NCBI GenBank assembly: GCA_900550055.1
Contig: URQU01000022.1
Location: forward strand, 1-31,225
DNA length: 31,225 bases
Direction of reading: 5' to 3'
Origin: an uncultured Coriobacteriaceae bacterium
Lineage (GTDB): Bacteria > Actinomycetota > Coriobacteriia > Coriobacteriales > Eggerthellaceae
Positions 7,916 through 15,619 of this stretch are shown here, piece after piece. The translations under genes and the position numbers were made by a program. Each line of letters opens with the position of its first letter. The stretch's first letter is position 1. The notes under the pieces were generated by a model. The model was not told where the DNA came from, searched no databases, and saw nothing but the letters and a program-made list of their open reading frames with translations.

Positions 7916-10087
7916 CTATCTTGCGGGCGCCTGCTCGGGAAACGTGCGGCGAAGCTCGAGCGCGAGCGCCTGGTGGTCGGGCTCGGCGAGCCCGGGGTCG
8001 GCCGCCATGATGGCGGCGGCATCGGCGTGCGCGGCCTGGATGACCCGCTCATCGCGCACGATGTTGACGAGCTTCAGCGCGCTCGCGCCGCTTTGCCGGT
8101 TGCCCAGGATATCGCCCTCGCGGCGAAGCGACAAGTCGTACTTCGCCAGCTCGAAGCCGTCATCGGTGCGCTCCATGGCGGCAAGGCGCGCCAGGGACTG
8201 ATCGGATTTCGAGGTGGAGACCAAATAGACCTGCGCCGGCTTTTCGCCGCGTCCCACGCGCCCGCGCAGCTGATGGAGCTGCGAGAGGCCGAAACGGTCG
8301 GCGTCCATGACGATCATGACCGTGGCGTTGGGCACGTCGACGCCCACCTCGATGACGGTGGTTGCCACGAGCACCTGCGTATCGTTGTCGCGGAACCGGC
8401 CCATGACGGCATCCTTGTCGGCGGGCTTCATGCGCCCGTGCAACAACTCCACGCGCCAATCGGCGAACACCATTTGCTGCAGGTAGGACGCTTCCTTGGT
8501 TGCCGCGGTGACGTTATCGCCGGCGAAATCGGCGTCCGACTCGATGCTGATGGACGCGAACTCGTAGGCCTCCTCGTCGGCTTCCCTGCCCCGGCCGCCG
8601 GCCCGCTTGTCGCGCGCATCGGCATCCTGTCCGATAAGGGGGCAGACCACATACACCTGCTCGCCGCGCGCAAGCGCCTCGCGCGCCGCGTCATATGCCC
8701 TGCCCTGGTCGGCCTTCGACACGACGTGCGTGGTACGGCGGGCCGAGTCGTTGGGGCGGTGCTTGATGTAGGACAGCGTCATATCGCCGAACACGGCGAG
8801 CGCGAGCGTGCGGGGAATGGGCGTAGCGGTTAGGTAAAGCGCATCGGGGGCTTTGCCCTTGGAGAGCAGCGCCGCGCGCTGCTCCACGCCGAAGCGCTGC
8901 TGCTCGTCGATGACCGCAAGCGTGAGGCGCTTGAAGCGCACATCGGGCTCGAGCAGGGCGTGCGTGCCGATGAGCACGCAGATGCCGCCACCGGCGGCTC
9001 CTTCGAGCAGACGGGCGCGCTCATCGTCGGACGTGGAGCCGGTGAGCAGGCCCCAGGTGACGCCCACTTCGTCGAACCACTTCCCCAGCGACGCGGCATG
9101 CTGGCGCGCGAGCACCTCGGTAGGCGCCATGAGCGCCGCCTGGGTGCCCGTGTCGGCCACCGCGGCAAGGGCGAACGCCGCAACGGCGGTCTTGCCCGTG
9201 CCCACGTCACCGAGCAGCATGTGGTTGGCCATCTCGGGCGCCGCCATGCGGGCAAGGATGTCGGCGCGGGCCTGTTGCTGTTCTTCAGTAAGGGTGAACG
9301 GCATGACGCAGTCGAGCGCCGCCGCGCACGGGCCGTCCACCACATGCGCCACCGGCTGCGCGCCGGCGGCGCGCTGCGCGGCTTGCGACATAAGGGCGAG
9401 CTCGAGCAGCAGCAGCTCCTCGTACACCAGGCGACGACGCGCCTCGGCAACCTCTTCCATAGCATGCGGGAAGTGGATGCACGACAGCGCCCGCCCGCGG
9501 GCCATAAGCCGATACCGCACGCGCAGATCGAGCGGCAGCGGATCGTAGCAGCCTTGCACGGCGTCGAGCGCGTTGCCCACCAAACGGCGCATCCATGCGG
9601 CCGAGATCTTCTCGCACGCAGGATGCACGGGGATGATCATGCCCTCGGCCAGCTGCCCGTCGCCGAGCTGCTCGATATAGGGGTTCACCATGCGCTTGAA
9701 ACCGTAATCGAACTCCACCTTGCCGGCAACGGCGATGCCCATACCGGGTTTGATCTGGTCTTTCAGCCAAGGTTGGCGAAAGCATGTGACCATAAGCACG
9801 CCGGTTGCGTCCACCACCGAGATTTCGACCAAGGTAAGGTTTGGGCGCGGGCGCTTGAGCTTGACCTCGTGGACCGACCCCTGGATAGTGCACGACCCGC
9901 CGATGCGCGCGCCGGCAACGGTCTCGCGCTTCGACAGGTCTATATAGCGTCGGGGGAAGTGCGTGAGCAGGTCGCGGACCGTGCGCACGCCCAAACCCGC
10001 AAGCGCCTGCGCGCGAGCCGGGCTGACCAGCTTCACGCGCGACGCGGATTCATCTAAGGCTAATGTTGCTGCGAGCCTATCGGCCAC
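7916..10087 (-). CDS. recG: ATP-dependent DNA helicase RecG
   Basis: RecG remodels stalled replication forks and branch-migrates Holliday junctions. The 723-residue protein has an N-terminal wedge/OB domain (about 55-200, including LLTHFPRRYIDLS and GVLMVTCFRQPWLK) followed by a superfamily 2 helicase core. Visible motifs are Walker A GDVGTGKTAVA, DEQQRFGV, TATPIPRTLAL, LLHGRM, VATTVIEVGVDVPNA and QLRGRVGRG. The start is a GTG at 10087, 9 nt after the fakA stop, with a moderate AGGG site. An insertion rich in Gly/Arg/Asp (GRGREADEE, around 510-525) lies between the two helicase lobes. A GTG start close to the upstream stop suggests dependence on translation of fakA. Confidence 0.97.
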   Translation of the reverse strand: MADRLAATLALDESASRVKLVSPARAQALAGLGVRTVRDLLTHFPRRYIDLSKRETVAGARIGGSCTIQGSVHEVKLKRPRPNLTLVEISVVDATGVLMVTCFRQPWLKDQIKPGMGIAVAGKVEFDYGFKRMVNPYIEQLGDGQLAEGMIIPVHPACEKISAAWMRRLVGNALDAVQGCYDPLPLDLRVRYRLMARGRALSCIHFPHAMEEVAEARRRLVYEELLLLELALMSQAAQRAAGAQPVAHVVDGPCAAALDCVMPFTLTEEQQQARADILARMAAPEMANHMLLGDVGTGKTAVAAFALAAVADTGTQAALMAPTEVLARQHAASLGKWFDEVGVTWGLLTGSTSDDERARLLEGAAGGGICVLIGTHALLEPDVRFKRLTLAVIDEQQRFGVEQRAALLSKGKAPDALYLTATPIPRTLALAVFGDMTLSYIKHRPNDSARRTTHVVSKADQGRAYDAAREALARGEQVYVVCPLIGQDADARDKRAGGRGREADEEAYEFASISIESDADFAGDNVTAATKEASYLQQMVFADWRVELLHGRMKPADKDAVMGRFRDNDTQVLVATTVIEVGVDVPNATVMIVMDADRFGLSQLHQLRGRVGRGEKPAQVYLVSTSKSDQSLARLAAMERTDDGFELAKYDLSLRREGDILGNRQSGASALKLVNIVRDERVIQAAHADAAAIMAADPGLAEPDHQALALELRRTFPEQAPAR

Positions 10088-10096
10088 GTTGCCGCC

Positions 10097-11728
10097 CTAC
10101 TCCACGGAGAAGACGATGGGGTACAAGGGCTGATCGCCGCGGTGCGCGTCGATCTCCAGGTCCTCGTAGGCTTGCTCGATGCGCTCCTGCAGCGCCTGGA
10201 AGTCCTCATCGGAAAGGTCTTCGCCAGCGAGCAGCGTGCAGGTGTCGCAGTCATCGGCCTCCATGTGCTCGAGCAGGCCCATGACCACGTCGGAAACGCT
10301 GTGGCCCACGGCATGGATGGCGCCGTCGGCGATGCCGATGACGTCGCCGTCGGCGATGGCGTTGCCCTCGGCGTCCTTGGAATCCTTGATGGCGGTGGTG
10401 ACCTCGCCGGTTTTCACGTCGGCGAACGCCTCGGTCATGGCCTCGACGTTGTCCTCAAGCGAGGCCTGGGCGTCCACGCCGAACATGGCGGCGAAGGCCT
10501 GCGGCACGGACTTGGTGGGCACGACGCCGGCCGGGATGTCGGACAGCTCGCAAGCGGACTGGGCCGCCATGATGATGTTCTTGTTGTTCGGAAGGAAGAT
10601 GACCGCGTCGGCGTTGACCTTGGCGGCGGCATCGAGCAGGTCCTTCGTGGAGGGGTTCATGGTCTGACCGCCGGAGACGACGACATCGACGCCGAGCGAC
10701 TCCAAGATCTTGGCGTTACCCTGGCCGGCGGCGACCGCTACGAACCCGAGCGGCTTGCGCTCGGCATGCTGCTCGGCCTCGAGCTTCTCGGTGCGCTCCT
10801 CGGACTGCAGCTTCATGTTGTGGATGAACACCTCGGAGATCTGACCGCGCTCCAAGAAGTACGCCAGCACCTTGTCAGGGGTGTTGGAGTGCACGTGCAC
10901 CTTGAACTTCGGCGTCTCGCCCACGCACAGCTCGCAGTCGCCCATGGTTGCCAGGAAGTCCAGCGCCTCGGTCTTGTCGAGCACGTCGGAATCCACCAGG
11001 AACTCGTTGCAGTAAGTGAACTCGCTACCCTCCCAGTCGTTGATCTGCTCGATCTCGACCTTCGGGGCGGCATCGCGCGCGAAGGCCAGCTCGTCGACGA
11101 GCGGGCCCTCCTTGCCCGTGAGGGCGGCCACGAAGCCGTCGATGAGGATGGCAAGGCCGTAGCCGCCGGAGTCCACCACGCCGTTCTCCTTCAGCACGGG
11201 AAGCAGCTCGGGTGTGCGCTGCACGCTGGCATACGCCTGCTCGACGACGTAGGCAAGCGCCTCTTCGGCCGACATCTTCTTCTTGCGGGCATGCTTTGCG
11301 GCGGCGGCGGAGTCCTTCAGCACGGTGAGGATGGTGCCCTCGACGGGCTTGCGCACTGCATGGAACGCGACGTCCTGGGCTTTTGCCAGAGCGGACTCGA
11401 TGGACTCGGCGCTGACGGCGTCGAAGCCGCTGGAGCCTTCGCACAGACCGCGCAGGATCTGCGAGGTGATGACGCCGGAGTTGCCGCGCGCGCCCATGAG
11501 CGCGCCGGTGGTGATGGCCTTGCGGATCTCGGCGGCGGAGGCGCCGATGGGCAGCTTGGCCAGGCTTGCGACGACGGATTCCAGCGTCAGCGACATGTTC
11601 GTGCCGGTGTCGCCATCGGGCACGGGGAAGACGTTGAGGCGGTTGACCTCGTCTTTGCGCGCGCTGAGGTTTTTACTGGCGGCCGCGATGGCGTTGACCA
11701 GGTCGTTGCTGGTATAGGTACTAGACAT
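10097..11728 (-). CDS. fakA: DAK2/DhaL-domain protein, FakA-like fatty acid kinase
   Basis: FakA is the ATP-binding subunit that phosphorylates FakB-bound fatty acids to acyl-phosphate, which can enter PlsY directly or PlsX in reverse. The protein has 543 residues. Its N-terminal DhaL domain (1-200) carries NVFPVPDGDTGTNMSLT and GALMGARGNSGVITSQIL, the nucleotide and Mg-binding loops. A middle domain contains the HVHSN segment. The C-terminal domain (about 325-543) includes FLPNNKNIIMAA and ends LYPIVFSVE. The ATG at 11728 has AAGGAG about 10 nt upstream. An Asp23 gene precedes and recG follows, a common Gram-positive order. No FakB (DegV-like) partner is in the window, so the kinase assignment is by family. 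Confidence 0.9.
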   Translation of the reverse strand: MSSTYTSNDLVNAIAAASKNLSARKDEVNRLNVFPVPDGDTGTNMSLTLESVVASLAKLPIGASAAEIRKAITTGALMGARGNSGVITSQILRGLCEGSSGFDAVSAESIESALAKAQDVAFHAVRKPVEGTILTVLKDSAAAAKHARKKKMSAEEALAYVVEQAYASVQRTPELLPVLKENGVVDSGGYGLAILIDGFVAALTGKEGPLVDELAFARDAAPKVEIEQINDWEGSEFTYCNEFLVDSDVLDKTEALDFLATMGDCELCVGETPKFKVHVHSNTPDKVLAYFLERGQISEVFIHNMKLQSEERTEKLEAEQHAERKPLGFVAVAAGQGNAKILESLGVDVVVSGGQTMNPSTKDLLDAAAKVNADAVIFLPNNKNIIMAAQSACELSDIPAGVVPTKSVPQAFAAMFGVDAQASLEDNVEAMTEAFADVKTGEVTTAIKDSKDAEGNAIADGDVIGIADGAIHAVGHSVSDVVMGLLEHMEADDCDTCTLLAGEDLSDEDFQALQERIEQAYEDLEIDAHRGDQPLYPIVFSVE

Positions 11729-11778
11729 TGATGGGATTCTCCTTCATTGAGGCAGGCGGCAAAACGCTTAGGCGCGCG

Positions 11779-12126
11779 CTACTTGCGGACCTTCACGCCC
11801 TGCACATGCACTTCAACCCCGTCCAGCGGGACGCGCGCATACTCCTTCAAAACGAACGTGACCTGGTCGACCAGGTTCTGGGACACCGTGTTGATGTTGG
11901 TGCCGTACTCGATGACGACGTACAGCGCCACGTGCACGCCGGCATCGGTGGCGGTGACCGTCACGCCGCGGCGCAGGCGGCTGGCGGGAAGGATCTTGGC
12001 GATTCCGTCGGCAGCGGAAGGTGCGGCCATGCCGACGACGCCGTAGCACTCGAGCGCGGCGTTGCCGACCATGTCGGCCAGGACATCGTTGGCAACATGG
12101 AGGTTGCCGGGAATGGTATCGTTCAT
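11779..12126 (-). CDS. Asp23/Gls24 family protein
   Basis: A small cytoplasmic protein of 115 residues. Members occur upstream of fakA in many Gram-positives and are linked to envelope stress or membrane association, with no enzymatic activity known. It begins MNDTIPGNLHVANDVLADMVGNAALECYGVVGM and ends VEVHVQGVKVRK. The central VTVTATDAGVHVALYVVIEYGTNI is the typical alternating strand region. The ATG at 12126 is chosen because AAAGGA lies about 7 nt upstream; an upstream in-frame start would add 36 unrelated residues. fakA follows after 50 nt. Confidence 0.92.
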   Translation of the reverse strand: MNDTIPGNLHVANDVLADMVGNAALECYGVVGMAAPSAADGIAKILPASRLRRGVTVTATDAGVHVALYVVIEYGTNINTVSQNLVDQVTFVLKEYARVPLDGVEVHVQGVKVRK

Positions 12127-12173
12127 GACGTTCCTTTCTTGCTCGCATATGCGGGCTCGAAACTTCTGCTGGC

Positions 12174-12179
12174 AGTATA
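12174..12179 (-). promoter_or_regulatory. Candidate -10 box for the Asp23-fakA-recG unit
   Basis: TATACT on the minus strand, about 45 nt before the Asp23 ATG, matches the -10 consensus well. No good -35 lies 17 nt upstream. GCATGC (12182-12187) sits 2 nt upstream of the box. Confidence 0.45.
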
Positions 12180-12203
12180 GCGCATGCAATTGTGCAGACG
12201 GTA

Positions 12204-12222
12204 TGCATGCACGGCGCATGCA
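12204..12222. promoter_or_regulatory. Dyad TGCATGC-N5-GCATGCA in a divergent promoter region
   Basis: A perfect 7+5+7 palindrome lies between the Asp23 -10 box on its left and the rpmB promoter on its right. It is placed where a regulator could affect both. No regulator is identified. Confidence 0.5.
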
Positions 12223-12243
12223 AGGCATAAACACGAAATAATC

Positions 12244-12273
12244 TTGTGATCAGTCGAGTGCGTGTGGTATAGT
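12244..12273 (+). promoter_or_regulatory. Sigma-70 type promoter of rpmB
   Basis: A -35 box TTGTGA (12244-12249) is followed after 18 nt by a -10 box TATAGT (12268-12273). The expected start gives a leader of about 63 nt before the rpmB ATG. Confidence 0.65.
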
Positions 12274-12343
12274 TGGAGGGCTTTTTGTGCAAGAGCGGCG
12301 TTCGCGCCGATACATGCAACCTAGGTACATGGAGTGATGAATA

Positions 12344-12535
12344 ATGTCTAAAGTTTGCGAAATCTGCGGTAAGGGCCCCGTCGCCGGTCGTAGCGTCAGC
12401 CATTCCCACCGCGTGACGAACCGTTGGTTCCGTCCCAACATCCAGAAGGTCACCATCAAGGACGCTAAGGGCCACGTCCGCAAGGCCAACGTCTGCACCA
12501 AGTGCATGAAGGCCGGCAAGGTCACCCGCGCGTAA
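12344..12535 (+). CDS. rpmB: 50S ribosomal protein L28
   Basis: A large-subunit ribosomal protein of 63 residues, MSKVCEICGKGPVAGRSVSHSHRV and onward. It has four zinc-ligand cysteines as two CxxC pairs (CEIC at 5-8 and CTKC at 52-55), so it is the zinc-binding paralogue type. It is a single-gene unit with its own promoter and a strong terminator 33 nt after the stop. It is divergent from the Asp23 gene. In several bacteria rpmB lies next to Asp23-fakA-recG, which fits here. Confidence 0.98.
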   Translation: MSKVCEICGKGPVAGRSVSHSHRVTNRWFRPNIQKVTIKDAKGHVRKANVCTKCMKAGKVTRA

Positions 12536-12567
12536 CACCTTCGCGGAACACCCCAAGCGGGAAATCG

Positions 12568-12600
12568 AAAGCCCCTGCTCTGTGAGCGGGGGCTTTCTTA
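12568..12600 (+). terminator. Intrinsic terminator of rpmB
   Basis: A 13-bp stem with one G-U pair (12568-12580 with 12584-12596) and a 3-nt loop is followed by CTTA. The left flank on the minus strand also reads TTTCGATTT, so it may stop the opposing zinc-ribbon transcript too. Confidence 0.85.
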
Positions 12601-12828
12601 CGTCCGGGGGAGCTTCACCGCCAGGCGGAACCCTGGCAACCAGAGCCATATGCGAACCATATGCGAACATCGTTCCGCACGGTTTCCTGTGCGGGAATCG
12701 AGTTTCCCGCCTAGCGTGCGCCCAACATGAACATGCTTGCAGCCCCTCCCTGACAATAGACAGCGCCGCGCCCCATCAGGAACGCGGCGCGACGTTGATC
12801 TGGAACCGATTGCAAGCGAGGCAGCACC
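12601..12828. other. Non-coding interval with tandem repeat and overlapping hairpins
   Basis: No plausible gene was seen in the 228 nt between convergent rpmB and the zinc-ribbon gene. It holds a 6-bp hairpin (12620-12625 with 12632-12637), two tandem copies of an 11-bp unit CCATATGCGAA (12646-12656, 12657-12667), and two mutually exclusive hairpins. The latter are CCGCAC/GTGCGG at 12675-12694 and GCGGGAA/TTCCCGC at 12691-12710, which share 12691-12694. It could be the structured 3' UTR of the minus-strand transcript. Confidence 0.4.
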
Positions 12829-13554
12829 CTAATGCGCCTGCAAGATGAGCAGGCGGCCGCAGTTGGGGCATACGGCCACGTTGCCCTGGGAGCGCATGTC
12901 GACCACGCGCCCATGCTCGATGGGCGTGCGGCATGCGCCGCAGCGCTCCTCCACAAGCAGGGCCAAAGGCACGCCGGCGGTGGCTGCGGCCGTGCGCTCG
13001 TAGAGCTTCATGTCGTCAGCGGGCACGCGCTGAGCCATGGCCTTGCGTTTGGCCTGCATGTCGGCTATACGCTGCTTCAGCTCGCCGCCTTTCTGCGCAA
13101 ACGCGGCGCCGACATTGCGCTCAACGCCCTCGATCTGCTCCATTGCTGCGGCGATCTGGGCGCGCACCGCCTTGATCTTCTCCAGCTCGGCATCGACGGC
13201 GCGCATGTCCTCCTCGAGGGCATCCCGGCGCTCCTGGACGCCCGTCAGCTCCTTGGTGCGCGCGTCAACGGTGCGGAAATCGCCTTGCGCCTGCTCGATC
13301 TCATCCTGGATGCGACGGGCCTTGCCGGCCAGGCCGTCATCCTCCTCGGTGATGCGCGCGAGCTTGTCCTCCGCCTTGGCCGCAAGCTTCTCCACCTGTT
13401 CCGCCTTGGCGGCGACGGCGCGCCTTTTCGCCATGGCATCGGCGATGGCCTTGCGCTCGGGCAGCTCTTGAAGCTGCTTCTCGGCGCGGATGATCTGCAC
13501 ATCGAGCTCCTGCATATGCAAAAACGCGGCCAAAACCTCGGAATCGATCCTCAT
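12829..13554 (-). CDS. C4-type zinc-ribbon coiled-coil protein (zf-RING_7/DUF164 family)
   Basis: A 241-residue protein with a long helical coiled coil at about 10-190, rich in Glu, Lys, Ala and Arg. A C-terminal zinc ribbon (CGACRTPIEHG, then CPNCGRLL) has four cysteines in two CxxC pairs. Family members are thought to bind nucleic acid or act as scaffolds, but the molecular role is not established. The ATG at 13554 has AAAAGG about 8 nt upstream; a longer upstream frame of 58 Arg-rich residues is rejected. In actinobacteria this gene regularly follows the Nif3-like gene, as here, and the pair may work together. Confidence 0.92.
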   Translation of the reverse strand: MRIDSEVLAAFLHMQELDVQIIRAEKQLQELPERKAIADAMAKRRAVAAKAEQVEKLAAKAEDKLARITEEDDGLAGKARRIQDEIEQAQGDFRTVDARTKELTGVQERRDALEEDMRAVDAELEKIKAVRAQIAAAMEQIEGVERNVGAAFAQKGGELKQRIADMQAKRKAMAQRVPADDMKLYERTAAATAGVPLALLVEERCGACRTPIEHGRVVDMRSQGNVAVCPNCGRLLILQAH

Positions 13555-13573
13555 GCGAATCCTTTTCGTTCGG

Positions 13574-13609
13574 GCGCCCCGCATGCAGCCGAACCGCGGC
13601 GCGGGGCGC
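13574..13609 (-). other. Intercistronic hairpin between the Nif3-like and zinc-ribbon genes
   Basis: A perfect 9-bp GC-only stem (13574-13582 with 13601-13609) with an 18-nt loop occupies most of the 65-nt gap. No U-run follows, so it may be an mRNA-stability or processing structure rather than a terminator. A GCATGC lies at 13581-13586. Confidence 0.5.
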
Positions 13610-13619
13610 GGTTTGCAAG

Positions 13620-14546
13620 TTACACGCGCACTGCCTCGGGGTAGGACCACCTGTCGCGCTGCGACACCACGGCGACCAGCTCGTCGGGCACCCCCGCATC
13701 GCGGACGCTGGCGGCGAGCACGCCGCAAAACGGCAGCTCGGAGGTATCGTGGCCAAGGTCGATCACGGCCATGCCCGCCTGGGACAGGTCGAGCGCGTCA
13801 TGGTATTTGACCTCGCCGGCAACAAGCACGTCGGCGCCGACGGCTAGCGCGGCGCGACCCGTGGGACCCGCCGAACCCGTGCAGGTGACGATGCTGCCGA
13901 CCACGCGGTCGAAGCTCCCCCACACGCGCGGGGCGCGGCCGAACACGCTGGTGCAACGCGCGGCAAGCTGGCCGAGCGTCATCTTCTCGGCGGGAGCGCA
14001 CAGCTGGCCGTAGCCCTTCTCGGCGCAGCCTGCCTTCGGCTCCACCACCCCGCGCAGCGACAGCCCCAACATGCCGGGCAGCATGCGCTGGGCGCGGGCT
14101 GAAACGTCGAGGGCGGTATGGAAGTTCATGAGAGCCACGCCCCGCTGAATGGCGCGATACACCACGGCGCCGGAGTTCAGCGCCGGCGACGAGGCCGGCT
14201 GAAACGACGTGGGCGGCGTCAGATAAGCCGGGTGATGCGTGACGAGCACGTTCGCGCCCGCATCGGCTGCCGCATCGATGGCGCCCACCGTGGGGTCGAG
14301 CGCCACGGCAACCGCCCGCACCGGCGCCGCCGGATCGCCCACCAGAAGGCCCGTGCGGTCCCACTCCTCGGCGTCCGCTGCGGGAAACTCGGCCAGAAGC
14401 GCCTGTTCGAGCGCGCCCACCGAGAGCTGGAAGCTTCTGGCGCGCAAGCCGCCGACCTCCACGCGCACAAGCTCGGGCTTGCCCTCGCCCTGCGTCGCCT
14501 TTTCCTTAGAGCCTTCGATCTTGATCTTCTTCGAAGCCATGTCCAT
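13620..14546 (-). CDS. Nif3-like dinuclear metal centre protein (DUF34)
   Basis: A 308-residue member of the Nif3/DUF34 family, often mis-annotated as GTP cyclohydrolase 1 type 2. The true role is uncertain, with metal-chaperone or damage-repair proposals. Two metal-binding halves are visible: THHPAYLTPP and NFHTALD in the first, and GEVKYHDAL with GHDTSELP in the second. These supply the expected His, Asp and Glu ligands. The first 40 residues are a Lys/Glu-rich extension. The ATG at 14546 has AAGGA 6 nt upstream; a TTG one codon earlier is less likely. The zinc-ribbon gene is its usual partner. Confidence 0.9.
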   Translation of the reverse strand: MDMASKKIKIEGSKEKATQGEGKPELVRVEVGGLRARSFQLSVGALEQALLAEFPAADAEEWDRTGLLVGDPAAPVRAVAVALDPTVGAIDAAADAGANVLVTHHPAYLTPPTSFQPASSPALNSGAVVYRAIQRGVALMNFHTALDVSARAQRMLPGMLGLSLRGVVEPKAGCAEKGYGQLCAPAEKMTLGQLAARCTSVFGRAPRVWGSFDRVVGSIVTCTGSAGPTGRAALAVGADVLVAGEVKYHDALDLSQAGMAVIDLGHDTSELPFCGVLAASVRDAGVPDELVAVVSQRDRWSYPEAVRV

Positions 14547-14640
14547 CAAGTCCTTCCATGTGATGAGGCTTCCCTTGGAACGGCCCGGGCCGCATGCCCC
14601 GGCCGTATGCCCTGCCGCTTCGACAGGGACTTCGCCACCT

Positions 14641-15453
14641 TTACTCTAGCGCAATCTGGCGCCGGTCGCCCGTTGGGGTGGGAACCGTAACGCAGCGGTA
14701 GCCCGCCTCGTACATGGCCGCAAGCCCGGGCATGAGATTGCGGTCGACCACGGCCGGGTCATGCGCATCGGTGCCTATGGAGCACGGGATGCCGGCGCGG
14801 CAGAACGTGCGCAGAAGGTCGGGCGCGGGGAACAGCTCGGCGCACGCGTAGGTGAGGCCCGAGGTGTTCACCTCCACCATGCGACCGCTCGATTGCACGG
14901 CCTCGGCCGCCTCATCGTAGAGCGGCTGGGGATTGAAGCTGGGACGATAACCGAACTTCTTCACCAGATCGGGGTGCGCCATGCACGTGAAGGGCATGTC
15001 GGCGCAGCTGGCGGCCTGGCACCACACCTCGAAGTAGCGACGCCATACCGAATCGACGCCCACGTCGTGCCAGCGCGCCTCCTGAGCCGGGTCGTCGAAG
15101 GCCCATCCGTCAAGGTAGTGCACGCTGCCAAGCACATGGATGAAGTTGGAGAAATCGAGCGCGGTAAAGTCGCGGTCCTCCTGCGCCCCGAGCCAGTCGA
15201 TCTCGCAGCCGGGGATGACCTGCATCTCGGGATGAGCGGCGGCCGCGGCCGCGATGTCGATGAGGTAATCGGGCAGGCGATCCCACGCCATGGAGACCAC
15301 GTTGTCGGGATCCATTGCCGCCGACATGGGGTAATGCTCGGTGACGGCGATGGCGCCGAGCTTGGCTGCCGCGGCGGCGTCGGCCAGCTCGGCCACCGTG
15401 CCGTGGCCGTGGCCGGTGTAGTTCGTATGCGTATGCATGGTTACCAGTTCCAT
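14641..15453 (-). CDS. PHP-domain phosphoesterase, HisK-type histidinol-phosphatase
   Basis: The predicted 270-residue PHP hydrolase would remove phosphate from L-histidinol phosphate or a similar substrate using a multi-metal site. Visible motifs are MHTHTNYTGHGHG near the N-terminus, VTEHYPM, PGCEIDW, GSVHYLDGWAFD, CMAHPDLVKKFG, EVNTSG and GTDAHDP, covering the family's metal-ligand His, Asp and Glu positions. The ATG at 15453 is chosen because AAAGGAG lies about 6 nt upstream, inside an alternative longer start. No other his genes are in the window, so the substrate is inferred from family likeness only. It lies between the cysteine desulfurase and Nif3-like genes. Confidence 0.82.
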   Translation of the reverse strand: MELVTMHTHTNYTGHGHGTVAELADAAAAAKLGAIAVTEHYPMSAAMDPDNVVSMAWDRLPDYLIDIAAAAAAHPEMQVIPGCEIDWLGAQEDRDFTALDFSNFIHVLGSVHYLDGWAFDDPAQEARWHDVGVDSVWRRYFEVWCQAASCADMPFTCMAHPDLVKKFGYRPSFNPQPLYDEAAEAVQSSGRMVEVNTSGLTYACAELFPAPDLLRTFCRAGIPCSIGTDAHDPAVVDRNLMPGLAAMYEAGYRCVTVPTPTGDRRQIALE

Positions 15454-15586
15454 GCGGGCTCCTTTCATTGCGCGATACCGCCGACGCGAAACAGCAGATT
15501 TGCGGGCTGACGGGTTCGCTCGGCGAGATGTTCACCGTGGCCGATCGCCGCAGGCCGAGTGCTGCACGCAGCGGGGCGAACCTAGT

Positions 15587-15610
15587 CGGGGCCGCCTTCC
15601 GGCAGCCCCG
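15587..15610 (-). other. GC-rich hairpin just after the cysteine desulfurase gene
   Basis: CGGGGC (15587-15592) pairs with GCCCCG (15605-15610), and the interior adds CGCC/GGC around TTCC. It lies 10 nt after the stop of the cysteine desulfurase. No U-tract is present, so termination is uncertain. Confidence 0.4.
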
Positions 15611-15619
15611 AGCGATTCC

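Noticed and set aside
12616..12642. A stem followed by GCAACC, recalling part of a SAM-I riboswitch
   Set aside because: The rest of the class I fold (kink-turn helix, downstream AAGGTGC-like part) is not present, and no plus-strand gene follows for about 5 kb.
12601..12828. Possible RNase P RNA, since rnpB neighbours the zinc-ribbon/Nif3 genes in some actinobacteria
   Set aside because: I looked on both strands for the GAGGAAAGTCC-like and ACAGAA-like conserved elements and found none. The segment is also too short.
15454..15468. Upstream ATG giving five extra residues on the PHP phosphatase
   Set aside because: That ATG lies immediately before and overlaps the coding of AAAGGAG, the ribosome site for the downstream ATG at 15453.
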